A DNA stretch of 64,000 bases, taken from positions 41,918,611 to 41,982,610 of the forward strand of contig NC_092576.1 of assembly GCF_037975245.1 (NCBI RefSeq), read 5' to 3'. This stretch comes from Apostichopus japonicus. Lineage: Eukaryota; Echinodermata; Holothuroidea; Aspidochirotida; Stichopodidae. Below the pieces are notes generated by a model, which had not been told where the DNA came from, ran no database searches, and saw only the letters and a program-made list of their open reading frames with translations. A program made the translations under genes and the position numbers. Of this stretch, positions 55,801-63,067 are shown piece by piece; the stretch's first letter is position 1, and every line of letters starts with the position of its first letter.

Positions 55801-56175
55801 GTGTATAATCCGGATGTTAGTGAATGTTAGATGGAACCCATCAAACATATATTCCAGATGTTAGTGAGCATCTTGTGCAAGGCGGTGTAGTTTGAAGGAA
55901 TATCAGTAAAGCTGAAAATCAAATCCCCCCCCCCTCCCCCACAAAAAAAAAACACGGCACAAGGCAGAGACATCTACCCATATAGCTAAGTGTACAGTTA
56001 TACCCACCGATGTATCCAAAAGTGACATAGAATGATTTTTCATATTTTAAACTGAGTTGTTGTTATTTTGCTTATGTGAAATTTTGAATGGCTATTCACA
56101 ATAGCGACAACTAAAAGTGACAATCGTACCTGTATAATACTTATTTGCTGTTTCTTCCACATGCTTGGCAGCCAT
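28762..56175 (-). CDS. Death-fold/LRR-like protein, 13 coding exons, 3-prime end unresolved
   Basis: The exons, in order, are 56175-56130, 55530-55225, 54940-54888, 54387-54191, 53748-53672, 53460-53372, 51001-50882, 42436-42228, 41581-41505, 40848-40793, 39975-39856, 38399-38191 and 28838-28762. All have AG before and GT after, and every phase fits, giving 545 open codons. Residues 20-103 form a helical death-fold domain (DED/CARD-like). Residues 136-296, 297-450 and 451-545 are two full copies and one partial copy of a leucine-rich module. There is no signal peptide or membrane segment, so a cytosolic protein is likely. By analogy with death-fold/LRR proteins of echinoderm and amphioxus innate immunity it may be a signalling or sensor protein, but that is inference. 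It is not a typical NLR: the intron between death fold and linker is only 284 bp and contains no NACHT. The stop codon was not found with confidence. Confidence 0.82.
28889..29711. mobile_element. 823-bp MITE with TTAA ends
   Basis: TTAAAGCAGCATTTTGCGT (28889-28907) and its perfect reverse complement (29693-29711) bound the element. TTAA at each end is best read as the target-site duplication, as in piggyBac- or Kolobok-type elements. The interior has two diverged tandem copies (about 28900-29135 and 29140-29345), each with an AACAGCAAA(C/T)TAAGAT word and CCACTAGTTTGAATTC. There is no transposase. It lies about 50 bp upstream of the exon at 28762-28838, within its intron. Confidence 0.85.
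29880..30330. repeat. Diverged intergenic duplication, copy 1
   Basis: Shares a series of anchors, in the same order, with 31850-32290: GACATCGAGCCCTCA against GACACAGCGCTCTCA, a CTCTGCTTTATT-like word, CAACTCTA(C/T)CTG, and TTATTTTCAAC before a poly-C or poly-G run. No coding content. Confidence 0.5.
30780..31515. repeat. Degenerate tandem repeat with AGGCTTCTTGTACT words
   Basis: About five poor copies with 130-185 bp spacing, each with a version of AATAGGCTTCTTGTACT, a CACCAAATATGAGAT-like word, and CCCTTCTTGAAATATTGTGTTT. It ends near ACACACACACGCCC at 31508. The frames of 74-81 codons over it are repeat artefacts. Confidence 0.7.
31850..32620. repeat. Diverged dispersed repeat, copy 2
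   Basis: The left part matches 29880-30330. The right part (32380-32530) matches 61240-61370 over TTCTAGGCAC, GGAATGGCGT, CTCATCACGTA and GTCGCGGATGC-like words. Poly-C runs occur at about 32016 and 32260. It is probably one family with three copies in this window. Confidence 0.55.
32621..34424. other. Intron sequence without recognised features
   Basis: AT-rich DNA within the 9.35-kb intron 28839-38190. It contains a poly-G run near 32786 and a poly-C run near 33806. I found no exon or element with support. Confidence 0.5.
34425..35175. repeat. 16-bp minisatellite, about 47 copies
   Basis: Unit TTCCGACGTCTCTATG, tandem, with sporadic variants (TTCCGAAAACTCTATG, TTACGAAGTCTC). Each standard unit contains GACGTC and two CpG dinucleotides, unlike the AT-rich surroundings. 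The unit has no stop in any plus frame, so three long overlapping frames (up to 253 codons, with MFRRLYVPTSLCSDVS repeats) result; they are artefacts. Confidence 0.97.
35155..35400. mobile_element. Fold-back arms beside the minisatellite
   Basis: The segment 35160-35240 is an imperfect reverse complement of about 35298-35376: CTATGTTCCGACAA, ATCC-AAAAT and TTTGTACCAAGAAA pair in order. Beyond the right arm two diverged minisatellite units occur in inverted orientation (35366-35398). This suggests a fold-back element whose left arm carries the expanded minisatellite. Confidence 0.7.
35401..38190. other. Intron sequence without recognised features
   Basis: AT-rich DNA with a poly-C run near 35597 and a G-rich stretch at 37610-37670. 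A 77-nt type exon was looked for near 37.5-38.2 kb and not seen. Confidence 0.5.
38191..38399 (-). CDS. Module C, exon type 1
   Basis: 209 nt, phase 0 to 2, acceptor TTTTCTTCAG, donor GAACTGAT|GTAAGT. It starts IPINQVNLNLSFCKIDEDGN, continues with a SSGLSLPIITSIENM stretch and ends QRFKEL, as in module B. Confidence 0.85.
39856..39975 (-). CDS. Module B, exon type 4
   Basis: 120 nt, phase 0 to 0, acceptor TTTCAATAG, donor CATGAC|GTAAGT. It encodes 40 residues starting PDDIQSITEMCSDCLIIHRD and ending EASNHD. Confidence 0.85.
40793..40848 (-). CDS. Module B, exon type 3
   Basis: 56 nt, phase 1 to 0, acceptor ATTTTTACAG. The donor, GGACG|GTTTGT, is weak. It encodes ISSREACYLDLRSGQWRT. It keeps both flanking phases, which supports it despite the poor donor. 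Confidence 0.72.
41505..41581 (-). CDS. Module B, exon type 2
   Basis: 77 nt, phase 2 to 1, acceptor CTTTGAAG, donor TTAAAG|GTACG. It encodes LYNCKLPSSIKPDIIPEESI and SRNIK. The Cys-Lys-Leu-Pro core aligns with the other 77-nt exons. Confidence 0.82.
42228..42436 (-). CDS. Module B, exon type 1
   Basis: 209 nt, phase 0 to 2, acceptor CTATTCTTCAG, donor ACTATG|GTAAGAG. It starts ILISDLCLHWSFSGFDGKDI and ends SSRFKEL. Length, phase and pattern (ESGLSLSSLSSVEKI) match the exon at 38191-38399. Confidence 0.85.
42630..42655 (+). repeat. Left terminal inverted repeat
   Basis: 26 bp, exactly complementary to 47409-47434. Beyond it the two ends diverge at once (ATTAG against TTTGG). Confidence 0.93.
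43000..43583. repeat. Left-arm cluster of the TGTCCGAAAC 14-mer (6 copies)
   Basis: Copies at 43000 (reverse), 43211, 43384 and 43402 (forward), and 43551 and 43570 (reverse). The core TGTCCGAAAC is invariant; the two leading positions vary (GTGA, GTAA, GCGA). Confidence 0.9.
46289..46910. repeat. Right-arm cluster of the TGTCCGAAAC 14-mer (5 copies)
   Basis: Forward copies at 46289, 46308, 46502, 46866 and 46897, with a decayed copy (GTGATGTCCTAATAC) at about 46480. Confidence 0.9.
47409..47434 (-). repeat. Right terminal inverted repeat
   Basis: Perfect partner of 42630-42655. Confidence 0.93.
47435..49390. other. Intron sequence rich in AGGCCTA words
   Basis: No exon recognised. TAGGCCTA and overlapping words are frequent at 48050-48260, 48550-48700 and 49040-49120, a compositional habit I associate with echinoderm genomes. 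Confidence 0.5.
49392..49868. mobile_element. Candidate small inverted-repeat element
   Basis: GCGAAGTTCGGACAC-like words occur at 49395 (partial) and 49412 (forward) and, inverted, at 49646-49660 and 49849-49862. The outermost ones form an imperfect terminal inverted repeat of about 25 bp. Short overlapping frames (71-90 codons) show no known domain. The boundaries are tentative. Confidence 0.5.
50882..51001 (-). CDS. Module A, exon type 4
   Basis: 120 nt, phase 0 to 0, acceptor CATTTCCAG, donor TCACAAC|GTAAGT. It encodes 40 residues starting SKDQSSLRLLCSSIVYLRET. It aligns without gaps with the 120-nt exon at 39856-39975 (C-S-x(2)-[IL]-V/I, LLLEIASSHN against LLVEASNHD). Confidence 0.82.
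51002..52160. other. Intron sequence without recognised features
   Basis: Part of the 2.4-kb intron between 51001 and 53372. Nothing recognised apart from a short poly-G run near 51248. Confidence 0.5.
52165..52312. repeat. Degenerate 18-bp GC-rich tandem repeat, about 8 copies
   Basis: Units resemble TGCCCGACGCCTGCGCAT. It is markedly richer in GC than its surroundings. It lies in an intron and is open in more than one frame, so the frames across it are not evidence of coding. Confidence 0.75.
52313..53371. other. Intron sequence without recognised features
   Basis: No convincing exon or element seen. The small frames at 52429-52647 and 53266-53481 are on the plus strand; the latter overlaps the real minus-strand exon at 53372-53460. 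Confidence 0.5.
53372..53460 (-). CDS. Module A, exon type 3
   Basis: 89 nt, phase 1 to 0, acceptor TTTCTTTCCAG, donor ACTTGAA|GTAAGT. It encodes SWTPTEHGFQLDSSRGKW and a short tail. It matches the 56-nt exon of module B at E-x(3)-LD-S/R-x-G-x-W and is 33 nt (11 codons) longer. Confidence 0.78.
53672..53748 (-). CDS. Module A, exon type 2
   Basis: 77 nt, phase 2 to 1, acceptor TTTATTTTACAG, donor CATTCAAG|GTGAG. It encodes FINCLLPLSLLVGSLSPITK and LRNIQ. The Cys-x-Leu-Pro core sits at the same position as in the two other 77-nt exons. Confidence 0.8.
54191..54387 (-). CDS. Module A, exon type 1
   Basis: 197 nt, phase 0 to 2, donor AATTGTC|GTAAGT. It starts VTSLGLKSF and ends QRLRKLS. It aligns with the 209-nt exons of modules B and C over L-x-SGLSL-like, SS(T/V)xExLxI and EL/QVIGL positions, so it is the diverged first member. 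The acceptor, ATCAAG, has a weak pyrimidine tract. Confidence 0.75.
54888..54940 (-). CDS. Linker exon
   Basis: 53 nt, phase 1 to 0, between acceptor ACCGACAG and donor TCTGAC|GTGAG. It encodes DLNFGKLDLGSKESFTSD and joins the death fold to the first leucine-rich module. It has no recognised domain. Confidence 0.7.
55225..55530 (-). CDS. Death-fold domain exon
   Basis: 306 nt, phase 1 to 1, with acceptor TTTTAACAG and donor CCAGAAG|GTAAGTG. It encodes residues 16-117. The pattern of alternating hydrophobic and charged residues (LADILTEEHILQLATFF, then IDLLQN, RYMEERG, DITTLLYALEMLNLHGI) fits the six-helix death-fold superfamily, closest to DED/CARD-like domains of invertebrate immune proteins. 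A whole domain in one symmetric exon fits exon shuffling. Plus-strand frames over this exon are shadows. Confidence 0.85.
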
Positions 56176-56180
56176 CGTAC
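56130..56180 (-). CDS. Exon with start codon
   Basis: The exon is bounded by the acceptor TTTTTATAG and the donor ACAG|GTACG. The ATG is at 56175-56173. It encodes MAAKHVEETANKYYT and one base of the next codon (phase 1). The intron before it (56181-57142) holds nothing recognised. Confidence 0.75.
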
Positions 56181-57142
56181 CTATAAAAATGTTTATAATT
56201 TAGCGTTTTTATGTACTGTAAATAAGATAAATAGCATTAGATGATAACTTAGAAATATATCATTATGGTTGTATATAATTTTTTTAACTGATGTGATAGT
56301 TCAGTGGAAGTTGTACGGCTTTCCAAGCGACGTCCAAAATGTGTATAATCAGTACGAAATAATTTAATATCAGCGTATTATCCAAGTACAATTAAGTAAC
56401 ATACTATAGGAAGTGCATTTCATCAAAATGGTTCCTTTGGGCTGATGACGTTGAGGTATGAAAATGGTTTTTGAAACTTAAAATTCAGCACATTATGGTG
56501 CTGCTGCTGCCTTGTTTAAGAAGTCCAGAAGAACAAAGAGTTAGCAATGATACATCGTTTTACAATGAACTCTCACAAATAAGGCTTATGTATATTCTTT
56601 GTGCACGAGAAAGCAGTATTTTGTATATTAAAATATTGCAGCACATTTCACTGTAGCTCACTCTGCTGAAATCGAGCAGACAGCCGAGACATATGTCTAT
56701 GTAGTTGGTTAACATGTATATTCATGAATCTGACAACCACACACTTAACAAATGATGATCCTGAATGAACAACATATTTCTGTTAACATTCAGTGTTCGT
56801 TTAGGCAACATGCAAACTTATATCGCCTGGACTGATTCAATGTGTTAATCGGGAACAGCTTTAGTCGGTAGCCGCAGCACACTGCCAATAACCAGTTGGA
56901 ATAACGCAAAATCTTGACCATGGTGTTTATGGAAACTTTGACAAATTAAACTGTCAGTTTCAACTGGGTTCTCGCGTATTATAGAGCACCGTCGGCCGAC
57001 TTAACATACAGTAACACAGCCTGAGGTAAACATAACAACTACATGTAGCTAATTACAACGTTATACTATACTACACGGTTACCGAGATTCGCTGTTATTA
57101 AGTACATTGGTGTATTGGTAGTATATACAATCAGGAACTTAC

Positions 57143-57200
57143 CTTCAATAGTTGCCCTGTCAGGCTCTGGTGTATCTAAACCGTTGTAGTAACTCCAAAA
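57143..57200 (-). promoter_or_regulatory. Probable 5-prime untranslated first exon
   Basis: A strong donor, TTGAAG|GTAAGTTCC, ends at 57143. The next exon starts with an acceptor 5 nt before the ATG, so an upstream non-coding exon is needed. The 5-prime limit (57200) is a guess and I found no clear core promoter. Confidence 0.5.
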
Positions 57201-58379
57201 TGGCCCTATCTTTCTTTACGTGACTACTATCATTCCATGATTCGTCATATGAAAAGGCGTCTATTTTTTACGATCGTCTCTCTAAATACACTTCTCCTGG
57301 AACAGTCCCAAAGATAATATTGACAGTAAACAATATTATTATCAAGTTGGATGTTTATTGGTTTATGCCTACACCGTCATATTTTAATGTATGTTGTTCT
57401 CGTTATAACTTTTGTGAGCTTCGTGAATTCTACAAATGCATTTGTATGGCTTTGGTGGAGTTCAAAGGATCATCAGAGTTGTACAATTCTATTAAGGGCA
57501 ATGCTTTAAGAAGATTTATACAATCATAACCTAGACACGCTGAGTACCCTAAAAAGTAGACAAAATACAATATGTAGCCATCTAAAACTAGACTCATGAT
57601 TTAATGTTCTAACAAATTAAATAACAGAAATATTTTTTAACGAGATATCTATAAATAACTTCACTTCAGATTGATCGACTTTGATCACAGTGTGTTCAAT
57701 TTCATATTTTTCATTACATATGATTAAGAATAAGCTGAGGATGCTGATATAGTGAATATTAAGAATCATACTAGCCTCAGTGGTAACATGTTTTTAACTA
57801 GTCCAGGCTATCATGCAATCACTTTCCACAGGTTGTTTGTTGTAGGTGGACGTATTTTTAATTTTGATTTGATTCTTTCCTATGCCAAGCATTAATAATA
57901 TCAAGTCTTTGCTGTAATCATGAACGTTTCAGTATTTAATGAACACTTGTTGAGAGATATAGCTGGCGACAAGTCTGCATTATCTAATACTTTCAATCTT
58001 TGTCAGGCAGAAAAAAAATGTGTGAGGGTTGGATTTTTACTTGGGAGTTTACATGTAAGTTAACTGTGTAGGTGTTCTTCCTTCTCTTATTTTTTTATAT
58101 ATTTTTTTTATTGAATCAAAATGTGATTATGTTTACAGAAAGCCTCATATTTCTTTCTTTTTCTCGAATACATGGTAGGCTGGGCATTGAACAATATCAA
58201 CACAACGATTTTAAGGTAATACAATGTAAGAACATTACGTAGGCTGATATTCAAAGGGTACAAAGGTACTAAATATCTATATTTCATTAATTAAAAGAAA
58301 TGATTACCGACCTTGGATGTACTTTTTTTTTTGGTTTAACAACTCACCATTTCTTTTTAAACTCTTCTCCGGTCATACT
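57201..58379. other. Upstream flank of the death-fold gene
   Basis: About 1.2 kb between the probable first exon and the LINE remnant. AT-rich; no TATA box, CpG island or other control site could be supported. Confidence 0.4.
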
Positions 58380-60320
58380 ATCGTTCAAGCACAGAATCTA
58401 TCATTGAATAATTTTGATTTACTGGCTTGCGACGGAAATCTATAATCAGCTTTTTAGTTTTGGACACATTGAATTTTAACAAATGATCATCGCACCACTG
58501 GACGAACCTTGCAATCGTGGTCGCGTATGAGTCAATGACATCTGTTGGCTAACCAGTAATGACAGTATTATCCGCATATTTAATGGCGCTACAATCACTG
58601 GTCACATTCTGACAGTCGCTGGTATTCAGGGAAAAGAGCCACGGAGATGACGCAGCCCGAGACGCACCTACACTTAAAGTTACTCCCCTGAGTTGACATC
58701 GCCTACCTTCACCCTCTGAGGTCTATTTCTAAAGAAACCATGAATCCAATGGGTAGTTCGGGGGAATACACTGAATGCGATTAATTTAGCTGTAAGTGTT
58801 GAATGCACTGGAAAATTCTATAAAAGTAGATCTCGCATACTGACTATCTTTATCTAAATTAGAGTAAACTTTGTGCAGATATGTCGACACCGCATCGTCA
58901 ACCCCCCCCCCCCCCCCTGCCCTTTAAGCAAACTGCAAGGGGTCAATGAACTGTTCTGTAATACTGAGAAGGCGATTCATTAGAAGTCTTTCGAAACATT
59001 TCATGACGTTACAGGTAAGTGAGACGGGCTGAAAATCATTAGGCTGGGTTGCATTCTTTTTCTTGGGGATGGGTATTACTAATAAAGTTTTCCACAGTCG
59101 TTGAATTGAGCCGCTGTGTAAGGAACATTAAAAAATCCCGGCCAGTTAAGTTTTGCAGAGTTTAAGGATCTTATTGTATAAACCGCCAGGACCTTAAGCT
59201 TTGTTGGTTTTCAATGATCCAAACACTACCCTAACTTCATATTCAGGAAAGCAAATCTCATTGTTGAACCCATTTTCTATCAATTCACTAATCAACCCAC
59301 TCATAACTACATTGTTCTCAGTTGTAAAGTCCTTTTCAAATCTACTATAAAATTCATTTAACTCTCCCACACAACAGTTTGTGTGACCTCTGACCGGGGA
59401 TTACCGACTTCTTCTTGTATCCAGTCAGCATTTGCGACGTTTTCCATGCACCACCAAAATTATTTTCAGCAAAGTTTCTTTTTAATTTGTATTTGTATGT
59501 TTGTTTACATTCTTCGACTTCACGTTTGATGCACTTCTGTACCTCTTTCACCCTTGTTTTGTTACTTTCCAACATAGCTTTATCCTTTTCGTTAATTAAA
59601 TCTCTAAGTTCCTTTGTGACCGACGGCTTATTATTCGGGTAGATCTTGTATATCGGAAGAGGGATGATTGTGTCGACATAGAAGTTAACATAGCTAGTGA
59701 CAATGACCGTCGCATCGTCAAGTGAACTAGCTGATGAGAACAAAGATCCCAGTCGGTGGTATCCGGGGTGCCTCGCAGTTCATATGTTGCTGTCTCCATC
59801 CAAGGGTACCGTTGCTTAGTTACCGGTCGACTTCTTTTCAGCTTCTGATTATATGCCGGTAGCAGCTGGACATTTATGTGATCAGAATCTCCAAGCTGAT
59901 GGCAGGTCTTACCTGTGTACGCTTTAGGGATATTCCCATAACACATGTCGAGAATAGCATCATTCTTTGTTGGGATATCAACATATTTCTTATTAGCTGG
60001 TATTACGTTGTTAAGGCGGCACTGGTTGAAGTCCCCTATTTTAAATTGGAGCTTCGGGTGACACACATTGGCGAGTTCATGGGCCTTTTCAGCAATTTTG
60101 TCACTAGCCGCTGTAATATCTGTTCGTGGCTGAATGTATACCTCGGTAACAAATATTTTTGAAAACTCCCGGGATAGGTAGAAGGGCGGAGTCCCACGTT
60201 GATAAGTGCAATGTCTGTTGTACAAAGAGTATGTTTTACAGACAAGTTCAGGCACCATTTTGTATTGATGTACAATCATATAGCCCCTCCTCTTGTTCGC
60301 TTGCACAAAATTGGATTCTG
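58380..60320 (-). pseudogene. Rex1-like LINE remnant (endonuclease and reverse transcriptase)
   Basis: Read on the minus strand, the endonuclease part retains GDFNQCRL (GDFN at 60025-60036), DMCYGNIPKAYTGK, GDSDHINV (SDH at 59878-59886) and TTDWDLC. The connector includes YPNNKPSVTKELRDLINEK. The reverse transcriptase part retains PIPKKKNATQPNDFQPVSLT, FERLL, DPLQFA, FIEFSSAFN, YADN and LKFNVSKTKKLIIDFRRK. These match the order and wording of Rex1/Babar-type LINEs. It is dead: frameshifts, an in-frame stop (58549-58551) after YADN, a poly-C run at about 58902, motif A Asp replaced by Glu (58816-58818) and the second YADD Asp by Asn (58567-58578). The 5-prime part and any ORF1 are missing. Confidence 0.85.
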
Positions 60321-61189
60321 GTTTGTATGATGTTTTTTTTCCCTTTCAAATAACTATAATAATTCATATCTTTGTGATACAAAATATGATGAGGTTCTGG
60401 TTTTAGATATTGACTTGCATAGTTTTGATCCTTACCTTAGTCATTTTACTGAGCAATTAACTTAAAAAAATCACTACTCAATCTTATCGTGGGGTCTCTT
60501 CCGTTGTACCAAGATAAAGTACAATTGCACCAGATCAAGAAAAAAGTAAGCATCGGCTTCTGACGTAATAAATCATGTTTTTGTATCATCGAAGAAATTC
60601 ATTATGGAACGCCGAAAGGGTAAATAAGTATGGGAACATAAATGTGCTGTAATTATAAGTGGTTGTAGCTGCATGCTGTAGTTTAGTTATATAGATATAT
60701 ACATAATGATCCTCATGTGATACAAGTTACATCTTCAAATAACGACCAATAACATCTTTTCTAAAACTTGCAGTCTTTGTACAAGAAGGATGCATTTGCT
60801 TTAATGTTAAAGCCGGGAAATGGATTGACCAGAAAGGGGTTATTACTTGGAAAAATTCACGTCCACTTACCGGAGCTAATACATCCATCACATCACAAGA
60901 AACATACCGACTAAATGATTACGTTCTCGACTCTGAGAATAGCATTACTCTGCGAATTGTTTAACGTTATAACATTGTATTTCCTTAAGCAATCTTCAAC
61001 TAACGTCGCGAAATGGTAAATAGAGGTGATCGGACGGTCCACATCATTACACCATACTTCATCAAAATAAATACTGTCGTAAGTAATAAAGGAATTTAGC
61101 AAGGTCGTAGCTTGTGGGGGATGGGGGATGGGGGAAGGGGGGAGGATTGACAACAGCCCCTGAGATTTTCACTTCAACAAAGAAAGTAG
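60321..61189. other. No feature recognised
   Basis: AT-rich sequence with a GGGGGATG-type run near 61115-61145. No exon or element supported. Confidence 0.45.
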
Positions 61190-61420
61190 GCGTATGATTA
61201 TGTGAACGCGAAATGTACATATCATTTGTTCCGATTTATTTAGTAAGTAAAGTGCAATTTCAAGATTCTAGGCACATATTTCAGGAATGGCGTTCAAAAA
61301 CAACAAGGTTAATTTTAACCGCTCATCACGTATATACAAGATCGCGGATGCCATTACCGTGTTTTTTTTTTTTTAAATAAATTTATAATTGTTGGGATCT
61401 CAAAATAACAAATGTTAAGA
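61190..61420. repeat. Diverged dispersed repeat, copy 3
   Basis: Same order of words as 32380-32530 (TTCTAGGCACATAT, GGAATGGCGTTCA, CTCATCACGTATA, GATCGCGGATGCC). It ends near a poly-T run at 61363. Confidence 0.65.
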
Positions 61421-62730
61421 TGCAACTTTACAAGGCATGGGAAGTGCCATGTTCGGTAATCTGGGAGGTCTTTTTGGCAATAATTTTCCTGCAAAGCTAC
61501 GCGCCAGCGATGTTGGCGCTCCTGTTAGATAGTGTCATTGTAGTCCCTTTTTGGAAATGCCCACCACCCTGCCCCCACTCAATTATTATTTTTTTTTTAA
61601 AGGCTCTGGTATATGCGCAAATCAAAAAGTATCACTATATAACATTTTTTTTTTGTTTCTCGATGTTCCTAAACTGTGCCTCCCCCTCCTCTTAGGGTTT
61701 TCGTAGGCTACGGTCCTGAAACAACACAAGTATTGAGCAGTTCGACAAATGAGATCACGTCTTGAAAACTGTTTACCGCTGTTTTTAAATGAGTGACGTC
61801 AGATATAAAACACTTTCTATCATTATGTTTAAGGTAATTTTTGACCAGTAATACCTAATTGGATGTAATACAGTCAGATTTGATTACTTCATTTTCATTT
61901 TCCACATGTTTTTATTTTGTCTCTATGGCTACAATAAACCGTTGACTTCCCAGTGTCCTCTGTATACAGCCTATGTATTTTAATCGAACTTGCGTAATAT
62001 TTCAACTTTGATAGCTATATTTTGAGTAATGTTATAATTCTTTGTCGGGAAATCCCCGTTAAGTTGTTTACTATGACGTAAGTTATCATGCACTTGGCCT
62101 CTCGGTCTCCTTAAGTCTGGTGACCGCAACTCTAAGGCGGTGTCCTTTGAAGTTGAACATTCTCACACGCGTAAACTTAAGCCATTGTTCAGGCTATACA
62201 TAAAAGGAACTGATGGTACGTGCAGCGTGGGACTCTTTGACAAAATCTCGCAAGACGTCTATACGTCGGTACGTTATCATATAATTTACTATTATCCAAG
62301 TTGGTGGGTTCCTAATAACACGGCACCGTGTATAACTGTTCGTATATATTGTAATCGCTCAGAATATTACTGAATACATTAGTGAGTTGTATAAATTGTT
62401 ATCAAACTGCGCTATTGCACTGGGGGAGATTACGCCTAGTTATTTAGGAGTAACGTTATTGACCATTGTTATCATTTTACGTTATTCAGTAGGGCTCTGA
62501 ACTGCTTGACAATGTGTGTACTTTAGCAGAGATCAGTTTTCTGCTGTGATTGTATATATTTCAGTTAGTCCGTAAGTAGGAACATTATTGAATAGCCTAG
62601 GTCAGCCATAAGAAAAGATACATTACTGCCATTTAGTCCATCGATTGGTTGTTAGTATATTTACATAGATTAACGGCATTTCAGACACCGCTCGGTTAAT
62701 TCTGTAGCCTTGAATCTGTTTTCATATTTA
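61421..62730. other. No feature recognised
   Basis: Short frames on both strands (77-91 codons) have no recognisable motif or splice context. Confidence 0.45.
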
Positions 62731-62862
62731 GACGCTGCGTTTGGCGTTTCGTTTATCGCCGCGCTATACGTTGCGTTATCCGCTGCGTGTGGCTCCGCGT
62801 TGGGCGTTGCGTTTGGCGTTGCGTTTAGCGCCGTGTTATACGTTGCGTTCTGCGCTGCGTTG
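62731..62862. repeat. Degenerate 12-bp GC-rich tandem repeat, about 11 copies
   Basis: Units resemble GTTGCGTTTGGC. Period 12 keeps frame, so both strands are open (Asn-Ala-Thr-Pro-like repeats on the minus strand, Gly-Val-Ala-Phe-like on the plus strand). Without other support I treat it as a repeat and not a gene. Confidence 0.85.
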
Positions 62863-63067
62863 CGATATATATCAACGAGAAAACAACGAGAAAAAAACAT
62901 GAACAGTGATCAAAAATATAACCAAACAGATGAATATTGAGCATCGTTTTTTTTTTTTTTTAAATTGCTAACAGATGGAACTTGGCGGATATTCATGGGA
63001 AGTTGTCTCCACCATTATGAGGAAGCGTACTGAAAAATACGTTCACTATAACATTTAGTGCGTGGAT

